This document shows, piece after piece, positions 17,979 through 27,717 of a stretch of 38,081 nucleotides of DNA. The DNA is from Deltaproteobacteria bacterium. GTDB lineage: Bacteria; Desulfobacterota; Desulfovibrionia; Desulfovibrionales; Desulfovibrionaceae. Where the stretch lies: the NCBI GenBank assembly GCA_009929215.1, contig SAAX01000023.1, positions 1-38,081 on the forward strand, in the 5' to 3' direction. The position numbers and the translations under genes were made by a program. Below the pieces are notes generated by a model. It searched no databases. It saw nothing but the letters and a program-made list of their open reading frames with translations, and had not been told where the DNA came from. Position 1 is the first letter of the stretch, and every line of letters begins with the position of its first letter.

Positions 17979-18850
17979 GCATTATCCCCAGGCTTACAGC
18001 AGTCAGAGCCTTGCAAAACAAAGCCGCGCGAGCGCAACCGCTCAAAAAATGTTGTTCCCTTGCCCAAAAAATGCACAGCGTCGGGCAGGCCCGCAACCGT
18101 CACGGTGTCGCCAAGCTCGAGCAGCTGCCCTTCCTGACCGTCAACGGTAAGAAAACAGTCGGTAGAGCCCTGCAAAATCTGAAAGCGGCACTCGGTATTG
18201 CCGGGAAACACCATGGGAGAAATACTGTTGAGGAAGGGACAGATGGGCGTGATGGCAATGGCTTCCATAGAAGGATGCAGCAAGGAGCCGCCCGCAGAAA
18301 CACTGTAGCCAGAGCTGCCCACGGGGGTTGCCACTATGATGCCGTCGCCCCGCAGTGAGCCCAGGCGCTCGCCCGCAATATACACATCAAACAGCACAAG
18401 CCGCGAAAGCGAGCCACGGCTCAAAACCACATCGTTAACGGCGCAACCCTTGGCAATCTGTTTGCCCTTGCGGGTCAGCGACCAGCTCAAGGCCATACAT
18501 GACCGCACTGGTTCTGCGCCGGTAAGGCATTCTTCGAGTTTTTCACGCCATTGTTCGGGCTGGGCGTCGGTCAAAAAGCCGATTCGTCCAAAGTTTATGC
18601 CCAGCACCGGCACTTTGCGGCCCGCCAGCCGCCGCGCCACGCCAAGCATGGTGCCATCGCCGCCAAGAACAACAACAAAATCAATTTGTTTTGCTGCATA
18701 AACTGGCGAATCAACCCCCGCACAAATAACCGCCGTTACGTCATGGCCCTTTTGGCGCAGCCACTGGGCGGCCTCGTCGGCAAGGGCGGCGGCCCTGTCG
18801 TGCCGTGCCTTGTAAACCAAAAGAATGTGTCGGCATGTTGCGTTTTGCAT
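17975..18850 (-). CDS. nadK: NAD kinase
   Basis: NAD kinase phosphorylates NAD to NADP with ATP. The 291-residue protein has GGDGTMLGVAR (nucleotide loop), GINFGRIGFLTD, CAVNDVVLSRG (family NE/D motif) and TPVGSSGYSVSAGG (family TPTGSTAYSLSAGG), in order. The open frame extends upstream to 19582, but that region is antisense to gmhA. The ATG at 18850, giving MQNATCRHILLVYK, sets the normal N-terminus. It shares an ATGA overlap with the downstream DUF89-like gene. About 110 bp separate it from divergent gmhA and should hold both promoters, but no strong -35/-10 was recognised. Confidence 0.96.
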   Translation of the reverse strand: MQNATCRHILLVYKARHDRAAALADEAAQWLRQKGHDVTAVICAGVDSPVYAAKQIDFVVVLGGDGTMLGVARRLAGRKVPVLGINFGRIGFLTDAQPEQWREKLEECLTGAEPVRSCMALSWSLTRKGKQIAKGCAVNDVVLSRGSLSRLVLFDVYIAGERLGSLRGDGIIVATPVGSSGYSVSAGGSLLHPSMEAIAITPICPFLNSISPMVFPGNTECRFQILQGSTDCFLTVDGQEGQLLELGDTVTVAGLPDAVHFLGKGTTFFERLRSRGFVLQGSDCCKPGDNA

Positions 18851-18967
18851 ACCGCAGCAAGTTACGTTATCAAGACTCTTACCGCAAGCCTGAGGGCGCT
18901 TGTCAGTTGCGGGGCTTTGACTTAAGTAAATAGGCTTCCACGTCACGCTTCGGCAATTGTGAGCAGC

Positions 18968-19597
18968 ATGCACGATACAGCCCTTGAAATTATTGAATGT
19001 CACGCCAACGACGGAGCGCGCCTGCGCGAGGAATTTTTTCTTTCGCAGGGCAGCAATCTGCGCCATGTGGCACTGCGGGCGGCGGCCTGCCTTGCGGCGG
19101 GCGGCAAGCTGCTGCTGTGCGGCAATGGCGCAAGCGCTGCGCTGGCCCAGCATCTGGCTGCCGAGTTTGTGAACAGGTTTGTCATGGACAGGCCCGCCCT
19201 GCCCGCTCTGGCGCTGTCGGCAGACGCCACATCGCTCACGGCCATTGGCGGCGACCTGGACTTTAGCCAGATATTTTCGCGTCAGGTAGAAGCCCTGGGG
19301 CGACCCGGCGATATGCTGCTGGCCATTACCGCCAGCGGCTACACCGCCAACATTACAGCCGCACTTGAGGCGGCAAGGCGCGGCGCGCTGCTTGCCGTTA
19401 GCCTGTGCAGCACAGAGAGCGATATGGCCAGCCACTGCGACATGGCAATCGAAGCCCCGCAGGCCGAGCCCGCTCTTGTACACGAGCTGCACCTTGCAGC
19501 CGGGCACATGTTTTGCCGGCTGACCGACTATTATCTTTTTGAAAATGCTGTCGCGCTGACCCCCTATCTGCAAGGCCGACACACAACCGAGGTTTGA
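18968..19597 (+). CDS. gmhA: Phosphoheptose isomerase (SIS domain)
   Basis: GmhA isomerises sedoheptulose 7-phosphate to D-glycero-D-manno-heptose 7-phosphate, the first step to LPS core heptose. The 209 residues carry the SIS fold with LLLCGNGASAALAQHLAAEFVNRF, LTAIGGDLDFSQIFSRQVEALG and LAITASGYTANI. The C-terminal EL-HLAAGHMFCRLTDYY segment corresponds to the catalytic His region. Two motif positions differ from the usual form: GNGASAA for GNGGSAA and SGYTAN for SGNSxN. Another SIS-family sugar isomerase is therefore possible. A GTG three codons upstream (18959) is an alternative start. It leads a tight run with the FmdB protein, hemC and the Lon-like gene. Confidence 0.88.
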   Translation: MHDTALEIIECHANDGARLREEFFLSQGSNLRHVALRAAACLAAGGKLLLCGNGASAALAQHLAAEFVNRFVMDRPALPALALSADATSLTAIGGDLDFSQIFSRQVEALGRPGDMLLAITASGYTANITAALEAARRGALLAVSLCSTESDMASHCDMAIEAPQAEPALVHELHLAAGHMFCRLTDYYLFENAVALTPYLQGRHTTEV

Positions 19598-19599
19598 CC

Positions 19600-19833
19600 A
19601 TGCCCATCTACGAGTATTCTTGCCAAAAATGCGGCCGGGATTTTGAAGAACTGGTATTTGACGAAACCCCGCCCCCTTGCCCGTATTGCGGCTCCAATGA
19701 CACGCAAAAGCTCATGTCGTGCTGCGCCCGGCGCAAAAACGGCTCAGAAGGCGGCGAATATGCGGCTTCATCCGGCGGTGGCGGCGGCTGTGCTGGCTGT
19801 TCGGGTGGCAACTGCGCAAGCTGTGGGCATTAG
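19600..19833 (+). CDS. FmdB-family zinc ribbon protein
   Basis: This 77-residue protein opens with MPIYEYSCQKCG and has a second CPYCG, the four-cysteine zinc ribbon of the FmdB (regulatory protein, FmdB family) domain. The tail is a Gly- and Cys-rich segment (GGGGGCAGCSGGNCASCGH) common in the family. The exact function is not known. The ATG at 19600 lies 2 bp after the gmhA stop and 9 bp before hemC, so it is in the same operon. Confidence 0.9.
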   Translation: MPIYEYSCQKCGRDFEELVFDETPPPCPYCGSNDTQKLMSCCARRKNGSEGGEYAASSGGGGGCAGCSGGNCASCGH

Positions 19834-19842
19834 GCGGTAGGC

Positions 19843-20772
19843 ATGCGTAAATCTTTAGTTATAGCTACCCGTGGCAGCCAGTTGGCCCTGTGGCAGGCAG
19901 AGCACGTTAAAAGCCGCCTGCTGGCACTTGACCCCGAACTGCGCATTGACCTTTCCATCATCAAGACCAAGGGCGACATCATTCAGGATGTGCCGCTGGC
20001 AAAGGTGGGGGGCAAGGGCCTTTTTGTGAAGGAAATTGAAGAAGCCCTGCTTGAAGACCGCGCCGACCTTGCCGTGCACAGCATCAAGGATGTGCCCATG
20101 GAACTGCCCGAAGGGCTGATTCTGGGCTGTATTCCCAAGCGTGAGGCCCCTACAGACTGCATGCTTTCGTGCAATTATGCCGATCTGGCGGCCCTGCCGC
20201 AGGGTGCGTGCGTGGGCACAAGCAGCCTGCGCCGTCAGGCCCAGCTACTGGCCATGCGCCCCGACCTGCGCATTGAAAGCCTGCGCGGCAATGTGGATAC
20301 GCGCCTGCGCAAACTGCACGACGGCGTGTACGATGCCATTATTCTTGCCTCGGCAGGCATGAACCGCCTTGGCCTCAGCGCGCCTTACATGCATGCCCTC
20401 GACCCGCAGACTTTTTTGCCCGCAGTGGGCCAAGGTGCCATTGGCATTGAATGCCGCGAGAACGACTACGAGCTCTTTACCCTGCTTGCCGAATTGGAAG
20501 ACACCCCCACCCGCGTGTGTGTAGAAGCCGAACGCGGCTTTCTTGCGGGCCTTGAGGGCGGTTGTCAGGTTCCCATTGCTGGCCATGCCCGGCTTGAAAG
20601 TGACGAATCCTTTGTTCTTGAAGGTCTGGTGGCAGAGGTGGACGGCAGCCTGATTCTGCGCGAGGCGCAGCAGGGCCATACTTCTAAGGCCCGTCAGGTG
20701 GGGCTTGAACTTGCCGAAAAACTTCTTGCCAGAGGCGGCCGTGCCATTCTGGAAAAACTTTATCACCAATAA
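19843..20772 (+). CDS. hemC: Hydroxymethylbilane synthase (porphobilinogen deaminase)
   Basis: HemC polymerises four porphobilinogen units into hydroxymethylbilane, the linear tetrapyrrole used for siroheme and heme. The 309 residues contain [61 protein letters not shown] and [23 protein letters not shown] contains Cys241, which anchors the dipyrromethane cofactor (Cys242 in E. coli). All active-site motifs are intact. A sulfate reducer needs this pathway for sulfite reductase siroheme and abundant cytochromes c. It lies between the FmdB gene and the Lon-like gene with gaps of about 10 bp. Confidence 0.98.
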   Translation: MRKSLVIATRGSQLALWQAEHVKSRLLALDPELRIDLSIIKTKGDIIQDVPLAKVGGKGLFVKEIEEALLEDRADLAVHSIKDVPMELPEGLILGCIPKREAPTDCMLSCNYADLAALPQGACVGTSSLRRQAQLLAMRPDLRIESLRGNVDTRLRKLHDGVYDAIILASAGMNRLGLSAPYMHALDPQTFLPAVGQGAIGIECRENDYELFTLLAELEDTPTRVCVEAERGFLAGLEGGCQVPIAGHARLESDESFVLEGLVAEVDGSLILREAQQGHTSKARQVGLELAEKLLARGGRAILEKLYHQ

Positions 20773-20780
20773 CGATCCCT

Positions 20781-23219
20781 ATGCCAACTATCGCTCCTTT
20801 GTCTGCATTGCGTCTGCACGCCACTATTGATCCTGCCCGTATTCCCTGGGATACGAGCAAGGACATTCCGCTGCCGCGCAACGGACGCCAGAATCCCTTT
20901 CAACCACGGGCCATGCAGGCACTTGATCTTGCCCTGCAAATCAAAAACCAGGGCTACAATGTCTACCTGTCTGGCGAGGCCGATCTTGGCCGCAGCCACA
21001 TGCTGCTGAGCTATCTTGGCCCGCAGGCAAAAAAGCTGCCCACACCTAACGACTTGGTATATGTGCACAATTTTGCAGATCCTGACAGGCCACACCTTTT
21101 TGCCCTGCCCGCTGGCATGGGTAAAAAATTCAAGCAAAACCTTAAGGAACTTGTTGAGCACATACGTGTTGAGCTGCCCCGCCGTTTTGAGGCCAGCACC
21201 TTTGTAAAGCGCCGCGCAAAGCTGGTAGACAACTTTCAGAACGCACGCATGGGCCTGCTGCGCAAAATGAATTCTGTGGCCGTAGACAAGGGTTTTAACC
21301 TTGATATGGACGAAAGCGGCGGCCTTACCCTGCACCCCCTGGTGGAGGGCAAGCGCCTGAGCGAAGAAGAATTCGACAAGCTGGACACAAATTTGCGCCT
21401 GAGCCTCAAGAGCCAGGGCGACAACCTTGTGCAGGCCATGTCTGGCTTTATGCGCCAGCTCAACAAGGCGGAAGAAAGCTTTCAGGACGACGAACGCGGC
21501 CTTGAGCGCGATGCCATGAATCAGGTGCTGACCTCGTACCTTACACCCATTGAGCAGCGCATGCTCAAAACCTGTAAGGTCAAGGGGCTTGATACCTATT
21601 TTGCGGAACTGCGCGAAGACATTCTTAAAAATACCGATGCATTTCTGCTCAGAGACGGCGGTGGCCCACTTGGCGATGTGCACGGCGGCCCCTCGGCCGA
21701 GGCCGTGCTGTACCGCTATGAGGTCAACCTGCTTGTTGACAGCAGCGAGCTTGAAGGCGCGCCCATAATTGTTGAAGACCACCCCACAGCCGTCAATCTG
21801 CTGGGCTGTGTGGAGCGCGAATCTGAAATGGGCGCGCTGGTCACAGACTTTACCCTGATCCGCTCGGGCAGCATCCACAAGGCCAACGGCGGCTTTTTGG
21901 TGCTGCACATAGAGGATCTGTTGCAACACCCCAATGCGTGGGAAGGCCTGCTGCGTGCCCTGCGTTCAAACGTGGCGCGTATTGAAGATTTTGGCGACGG
22001 GCCAGACACGCCCATACGCACCAAGGGCATCAATCCAGAGCCTCTGCCCCTGAATCTCAAGGTGGTGCTGATCGGCGACGAAGAACTGTACGAAGGCCTG
22101 CTTGTCAACGACGACAGATTTTCAAAGCTCTTTCGCATCAAGGCCCACATGGCCGATACCACCGAGCGCAGCGCGGGCAATATTCGCGCCTATCTTGGGC
22201 ATATCGCCACCATTATCAAAGAAACAGAGCTGCCCTGCTTTGACCGCACGGCTCTGGCATGGCTTATCGACCTTGGTTCGCGTATTTGCGAAGATCAGCG
22301 CCGCCTTTCGCTGCGCTTTCCCGAGCTGCGCGAGCTCATGATCGAGGCCTCGGCCCTGGCCCGCATGAAAAAGCAGGAATACGTCAGTGCTCCCGTACTG
22401 GAAGAAGCCTATGCCGCGCGTGTCTACCGGGCCAACCTGGTAGAAGAAATCTACATGGAAGAATACGACCGCGACATGATCAAGGTGCAGACCTCTGGTC
22501 AGGCCATCGGTCAGGTTAACGGACTTTCGGTGACGTGGCACGGCGATTTTGAATTTGGCCTGCCCCACCGTATTTCATGTACCGTAGGCGTGGGACACGA
22601 GGGCATCATTGACCTTGAGCGCGAGGCCGAGCTTGGCGGGCCCATCCACACCAAGGCCATGATGATTTTAAAGAGTTACCTTACCGACCTTTTTGCCCGC
22701 AAAAAGCCGCTGGTGCTTTCTGGATCGCTTTATTTCGAGCAGAGCTATGCGGGTATCGAGGGTGACAGCGCCTCTGGTGCAGAGCTTGCGGCCCTGCTCT
22801 CGGCCATTGCCGATGTGCCCGTGCGGCTTGATCTGGCCTTTACTGGCGCAGTTAGCCAGACCGGGCAAATCATGGCCGTGGGCGGTGTAACCCGCAAGAT
22901 CGAGGGGTTCTTTAACGTGTGCGCGCGCCAGGGGCTTACGGGCACGCAGGGCGTTATCATTCCCTACGACAATGTTGACCATCTCATGCTCGGCCCCAAT
23001 GTTGTCAAGGCCGTTGAAAACGGTCAGTTTGGCATCTACCCTGTGCGGCGCATAGAAGAAGCCCTGGGGCTGCTGACGGGCCTTTCTGTTGGCCGCAGGC
23101 TCAAAAATGGCGGCTTTACAAGAGGCAGCTTATACGACAAGGTTGACTGTAGGCTCGAACAGTTGGGTGCTTACGCACAAAATGCCTTTCGACGTACCAA
23201 AAAGACCAAGGAAGGGTAA
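20781..23219 (+). CDS. Lon-like AAA protease with degenerate Walker A
   Basis: This 812-residue protein has an AAA-type N-terminal part and a C-terminal Lon (S16) protease domain. The catalytic dyad is Ser663 in EGDSASGAEL and Lys706 in GGVTRKIEGF, 43 residues apart as in classical Lon. The nucleotide-binding loop reads GEADLGRSH (near residue 65), lacking the usual GK[ST] lysine, and a coiled-coil-rich insert occupies about 120-300. GGFLVLHIEDLL may serve as a Walker B-like strand. This is the LonC/AAA_32-type family, distinct from housekeeping Lon, and its substrates are unknown. It starts 8 bp after the hemC stop, so it is cotranscribed, but the functional link to heme synthesis is not established. 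Confidence 0.9.
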   Translation: MPTIAPLSALRLHATIDPARIPWDTSKDIPLPRNGRQNPFQPRAMQALDLALQIKNQGYNVYLSGEADLGRSHMLLSYLGPQAKKLPTPNDLVYVHNFADPDRPHLFALPAGMGKKFKQNLKELVEHIRVELPRRFEASTFVKRRAKLVDNFQNARMGLLRKMNSVAVDKGFNLDMDESGGLTLHPLVEGKRLSEEEFDKLDTNLRLSLKSQGDNLVQAMSGFMRQLNKAEESFQDDERGLERDAMNQVLTSYLTPIEQRMLKTCKVKGLDTYFAELREDILKNTDAFLLRDGGGPLGDVHGGPSAEAVLYRYEVNLLVDSSELEGAPIIVEDHPTAVNLLGCVERESEMGALVTDFTLIRSGSIHKANGGFLVLHIEDLLQHPNAWEGLLRALRSNVARIEDFGDGPDTPIRTKGINPEPLPLNLKVVLIGDEELYEGLLVNDDRFSKLFRIKAHMADTTERSAGNIRAYLGHIATIIKETELPCFDRTALAWLIDLGSRICEDQRRLSLRFPELRELMIEASALARMKKQEYVSAPVLEEAYAARVYRANLVEEIYMEEYDRDMIKVQTSGQAIGQVNGLSVTWHGDFEFGLPHRISCTVGVGHEGIIDLEREAELGGPIHTKAMMILKSYLTDLFARKKPLVLSGSLYFEQSYAGIEGDSASGAELAALLSAIADVPVRLDLAFTGAVSQTGQIMAVGGVTRKIEGFFNVCARQGLTGTQGVIIPYDNVDHLMLGPNVVKAVENGQFGIYPVRRIEEALGLLTGLSVGRRLKNGGFTRGSLYDKVDCRLEQLGAYAQNAFRRTKKTKEG

Positions 23220-23332
23220 CATTCCGTTGCGTGCACTGGGCACGTCCAAGCGGGAGAATTCGTCAATAACCCCACACATATCTTGACTTTAACGCCTATA
23301 TATGTAATGGGGTCAACGCATGGATAATCCTT

Positions 23333-23938
23333 ATGCCTCACTCTAACCCAGCAAAAGCCGTGATGAACAAAAACAAGAAAGAAGCGTTGCTGCAGGCCGC
23401 CAAAGACCTGTTTGGCGAATGCGGGTATGTGGAAACCACCTTCAAGAAAATCTCTGACAAAGCAGGTGTTGCCCTTGGCTTGCTAACGCACCACTACGGC
23501 AACAAAGAAAAACTGTTTCTTGCCTCTGGGCTCGATGTTCTTGAACGTTTTCTTGTAAGGCTGCGTGCTGCCACCGCCGAGGCCACCTGTGGCTACGACG
23601 GTGTAATGCGTTTTTGCAAGGCGTACCTTGATTTTTCCATCGACAAGGATTCCAACTGGCTGGTGCTTGTACGCTGTTCACCCTACAGCGACATGAAAAC
23701 CAAGACCGACCGCGATATCATGGATTCCATGTTTTCGCAGGTGCACAGCGAGCTTGAACGGGTTATCGCCAAGGGTGTGGAAGACGGCAGCATCCAGAAA
23801 ATTGACAGCAAAAGCACTGCTCAGGTCATTATTTCCCTGATGGTTGGCTCCAACCGTACCCGCGTACTTACGCCCTATGCCGTGCCCACCCTCTACGAAG
23901 ACGTTCTTGATTTTATTTCGCGTTCCATCAAGGCGTAA
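23333..23938 (+). CDS. TetR-family transcriptional regulator
   Basis: The 201-residue protein has an N-terminal TetR DNA-binding domain: LLQAAKDLFGECGYVETTFKKISDKAGVA followed by the recognition helix region ALGLLTHHYGNKEKLF. The C-terminal ligand domain is helical and not assigned. An ATG at 23363 (MNKNKKEALL) is a plausible alternative start, and neither start has a good SD. The AT-rich stretch at 23283-23308 upstream may hold the promoter, but no well-spaced pair was found. A terminator follows at once. It lies next to the envelope gene cluster beginning at 24245, so control of that cluster is possible but unproven. Confidence 0.92.
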   Translation: MPHSNPAKAVMNKNKKEALLQAAKDLFGECGYVETTFKKISDKAGVALGLLTHHYGNKEKLFLASGLDVLERFLVRLRAATAEATCGYDGVMRFCKAYLDFSIDKDSNWLVLVRCSPYSDMKTKTDRDIMDSMFSQVHSELERVIAKGVEDGSIQKIDSKSTAQVIISLMVGSNRTRVLTPYAVPTLYEDVLDFISRSIKA

Positions 23939-23961
23939 TGATTTTTATTGCAAAATACTGG

Positions 23962-23993
23962 GCCGCCGGTTGAACAGACCGGCGGCTTTTTTT
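23962..23993 (+). terminator. Intrinsic terminator after the TetR gene
   Basis: A perfect 9-bp GC-rich stem, GCCGCCGGT (23962-23970) with ACCGGCGGC (23978-23986), has a 7-nt loop and seven Ts directly after it. It lies 23 bp past the TetR stop and separates that gene from the cluster starting at 24245. Confidence 0.95.
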
Positions 23994-24244
23994 GTATCCA
24001 TCGCTCAGCGAGCCAATTTGGGGGTATTTACATGCGGCAGTTTTGCGCTGTTTTGCCGTCTTGCTGTATCGGCCGGGCAATAGGGCTTGCCGAGCCCCTG
24101 CGCTTTGCAGTAAATACGAAATGTTCGGGGTACATTTTCCCGAATGATCAGTCGAGTCCGTGCCTCTTTTGTACGGATTGCCGTGAGCTCTGGGCAAACA
24201 TGCCATGGCGCTCGTAGACTCAACCTTCATGAGGAGACGGTTTT
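23994..24244. promoter_or_regulatory. Leader region of the lipoprotein/srf cluster
   Basis: This is a 251-bp gene-free stretch between the TetR terminator and the lipoprotein gene. It contains an inverted repeat TTCGGG (24124-24129)/CCCGAA (24139-24144) that could be an operator. A good SD (GAGGAG) lies near 24230-24237, ahead of the ATG at 24245. No convincing sigma-70 or sigma-54 promoter was recognised, though the promoter of the following genes should lie here. Confidence 0.4.
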
Positions 24245-25099
24245 ATGCAAAGGCTTGCGAGCATTCCCATGTGCCTTTTTCTTACCGCCGGGCTTTTGGT
24301 TTCGGGCTGCACCAGCCAGTATGGCGCGCAAAAAACCAAGGTTAATTATTATCCTCAGTGCTATCAGCCAGTAAACCAGCTGCGGCAAGACGAAAACAGC
24401 ACGGGCAAAAGCACGGCAGCTGGCGCTGTGGGCGGCGCGTTGCTTGGCGCGCTCATAGGCGGGCTTGCCACGGGCAAGGCCAGCGGTGCTCTTATTGGTG
24501 CGGCTGCTGGCGGTGCTGCGGGCGCGGTTGCCGGCAATGTGTACGGCAAGTCCAAAGCACAAGACCGCGATGCCTCTTATTTGCAACAGTACAGCCAGCA
24601 GCTTGGTTCCGAAGCCGCCAGCATGAACCGCTCCACAGCCGCAGCCAAGGTTGCGGCCAAGTGTTACGACGAACAGTTCAAGCTGGCCGCCAACCAGTTC
24701 AAGGCTGGCCAGATTTCGCGCATCGAATTTCAGGATCGGTACAACGAGATTCGCAGCGGGCTTGAGGAAACCTCGTTTATCCTCAACGATACCGCCAATA
24801 CCATGGCCAAGAAAGATGGCGAATACCAGCAGGCTCTGGCCGAACCCTATACTTCAGCCCAGCCTGCCACCTCGGCTTCTTCTGGCACTTCTGGTGCTGC
24901 CAAGTTCAAAAAGGGCGCAGCCGGTCAGGCAAAGGGGTCTAGCGCAGCTGCCAGTGCCTCGCGCACGCCTGAGCAGAACAATGTGGCCACCCAGGCCGCA
25001 GAATGGAAGTCCTCGCGCGAAGACCTTGAAAGCACGCGCCGCGATGTGAATTCGCGCATGAACAGCTACGAAGAAACCGTTAATAACCTGCTTGGATAA
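24245..25099 (+). CDS. Glycine-zipper lipoprotein of unknown role
   Basis: The 284-residue protein starts with a lipoprotein signal peptide ending in LLVSGC, so Cys22 would be lipidated. Ser and Thr follow the cysteine, with no Asp at +2, which favours the outer membrane by the E. coli rule. Residues about 55-100 are a glycine-zipper membrane segment of repeated GxxxG (AAGAVGGALLGALIGG, GALIGAAAGGAAGAVAGN). The rest is helical and hydrophilic with an Ala/Ser/Gly/Lys-rich linker near 205-240 and a C-terminal helix. It resembles glycine-zipper/YMGG-type envelope lipoproteins. The SD is good (GAGGAG). A hairpin lies between it and the next gene, so it may be transcribed more strongly than the genes after it. 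Confidence 0.88.
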   Translation: MQRLASIPMCLFLTAGLLVSGCTSQYGAQKTKVNYYPQCYQPVNQLRQDENSTGKSTAAGAVGGALLGALIGGLATGKASGALIGAAAGGAAGAVAGNVYGKSKAQDRDASYLQQYSQQLGSEAASMNRSTAAAKVAAKCYDEQFKLAANQFKAGQISRIEFQDRYNEIRSGLEETSFILNDTANTMAKKDGEYQQALAEPYTSAQPATSASSGTSGAAKFKKGAAGQAKGSSAAASASRTPEQNNVATQAAEWKSSREDLESTRRDVNSRMNSYEETVNNLLG

Positions 25100-25108
25100 C
25101 TCTGCTGC

Positions 25109-25144
25109 CGTGCAGCCGCCCTGCTTTGCTGTGGCGGCTGCACG
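25109..25144 (+). terminator. Intercistronic hairpin, possible weak terminator
   Basis: A perfect 12-bp stem, CGTGCAGCCGCC (25109-25120) with GGCGGCTGCACG (25133-25144), has a 12-nt loop. It is followed only by ACATTTTA, so the T-run is poor. It may act as an attenuator or mRNA 3'-end stabiliser between the lipoprotein and the protease gene, giving more lipoprotein than downstream products. Confidence 0.6.
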
Positions 25145-25180
25145 ACATTTTACTGCGCCGCATGCCGCGCGGAGCCATAC

Positions 25181-26355
<1,175 letters not shown>

Positions 26356-26359
<4 letters not shown>

Positions 26360-27717
26360 GTATCCGCATAGCCGTAAGTTTGCGCGGCCAGATGCGCGCG
26401 CTTGCCAGCCAGGGCATTTTTGCCACCGACTGCTACGAGCAGCTCAAGGCCATCCTGCAACAGAAACTGGGGGCTGACCACGCGGCCCTGCTGGCCGAAC
26501 CGCAGCACAATGCCGAGGGCAACAGCGTAGACTGGTATGCCGAGGGCTCTGGCCCCGCTGTGCCGCTGACCGAACTTTCTGAACCCGAAGCCCAGGCCCT
26601 GCGCGCCCAGGCGGGCGCACTGGCCGCAGATATTGCCGGTCTTGCCAATGACATGACCGCCGATGCGCAGGCCCGGCAGGCCCTTTCTGGCCAGTTGCTG
26701 CGCATTGCCCTGCAACACCCGGCGGACGAAGACATCTGGTCTGTGAACGGCAAGCCCGTGCTCATAAACTGGGGTTTTGCCCCGGGCAGTGTTGGCGCGC
26801 AACCGCAGGATCTCACCCGCCTTGGCGGTGTGCTGCCTCCTGCCCCGCCTGCGCCCGTGGCCGCGTCGGTACCTGTTGCGGTTGCGCCGCGCAGTGGCTG
26901 CTTGCCCTGGTTGTTGCCTCTGCTGCTTTTATTGTTGCTGCTCTGGCTGCTGGGCGCGGCACTTGGGCTTTTGCCCTCGCCCCTGCCCGCTGGCTGCCTG
27001 CCCGTTGACCGCAGCGCCCTTGAGGCTGAAAAGCAGAAGGCCGCCGCCAACGAAGACCAGCTTGCCCTGCTGTGGCGGCAGTTGCAGGAGCGGGCCGCCC
27101 TGTGCAAGCCCGTAACCCCGCCAGTTACGCCGCCCACCCCCAAGATTGAGCCCAAAAAGGAAGAAGCCAAGCAGCCAGAGCCTGAAGTGGTTGAGCCTTT
27201 CTTTGGCGAAACCCCTGTGGAACCGCCCAAGGTGGCCGAAGCTCCCAAGCCGCAGCCTAAACCAAAGCCGGAACCCAGGCAGGAACCGCCAAAGGTAGAA
27301 CCTCCCAAGCAGGAGCCGCCCAAGCCCGCGCCCAAAAAGAATGACAATCTTGCCATTCCCGAAGACGCAGCCAAGAAAAACGACCTGACCTTCCTTGAAG
27401 GCTGCTGGACAAGCGAAACCGGCCTGTATTCGCACCCCTCCAACGAGCCCATTATTGCCGAGTACTGCTTTGACAAGTCTGGCAAGGGCCGCCGTTTTGT
27501 GCGTGAGCGCAACGGTCAGGTGTGCAGCGGCTCTGCCTCGGCACGGTTTCAGGGCAATCAGCTTCAGTTTGATTCCAGCCAGGCCCGCTGCCCGCGTGGC
27601 GGAACCTATGTTCCGCAAAAGGTTGAGTGCAACGGTCAGGAAAATTCCACCCAGTGCAAGGGCAGAGAGCTTGGCGGGGCCAATCTCAAGTGGGACGCCC
27701 GCTTTAAAAGGAAATAA
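26356..27717 (+). CDS. srfA: SrfA-like single-pass membrane protein
   Basis: I call this SrfA-like from its place directly before srfB and srfC and from its N-terminal region (LLAEPQHNAEGNSVDWYAEG), which recalls the SrfA family. The 453 residues have about 180 N-terminal cytoplasmic residues, one strongly hydrophobic helix (about 182-208, a run of leucines) and a Pro/Lys/Glu-rich periplasmic spacer (about 255-335). A compact C-terminal domain (about 340-450) has six cysteines, an even number that suits periplasmic disulfides. The start has a strong SD (GGAGG) inside the protease 3' end, and the stop overlaps srfB as TAATG. In Salmonella srfABC is known as an SsrB-regulated putative virulence operon. 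The role in a sulfate reducer is unknown. Confidence 0.72.

Noticed and set aside
18851..19582. N-terminal extension of nadK to 19582
   Set aside because: The extra 244 codons are antisense to gmhA and carry no family similarity. The ATG at 18850 gives the normal NAD kinase start.
20763..21929. Minus-strand frame opposite the Lon-like gene
   Set aside because: No motif, Ala/Val/His-rich composition and full overlap with a well-supported protease gene.
23283..23308. TTGACT and TGTAAT as a sigma-70 promoter for the TetR gene
   Set aside because: The spacing is 14 bp, too short for a normal promoter. It was left as a possible AT-rich regulatory stretch only.
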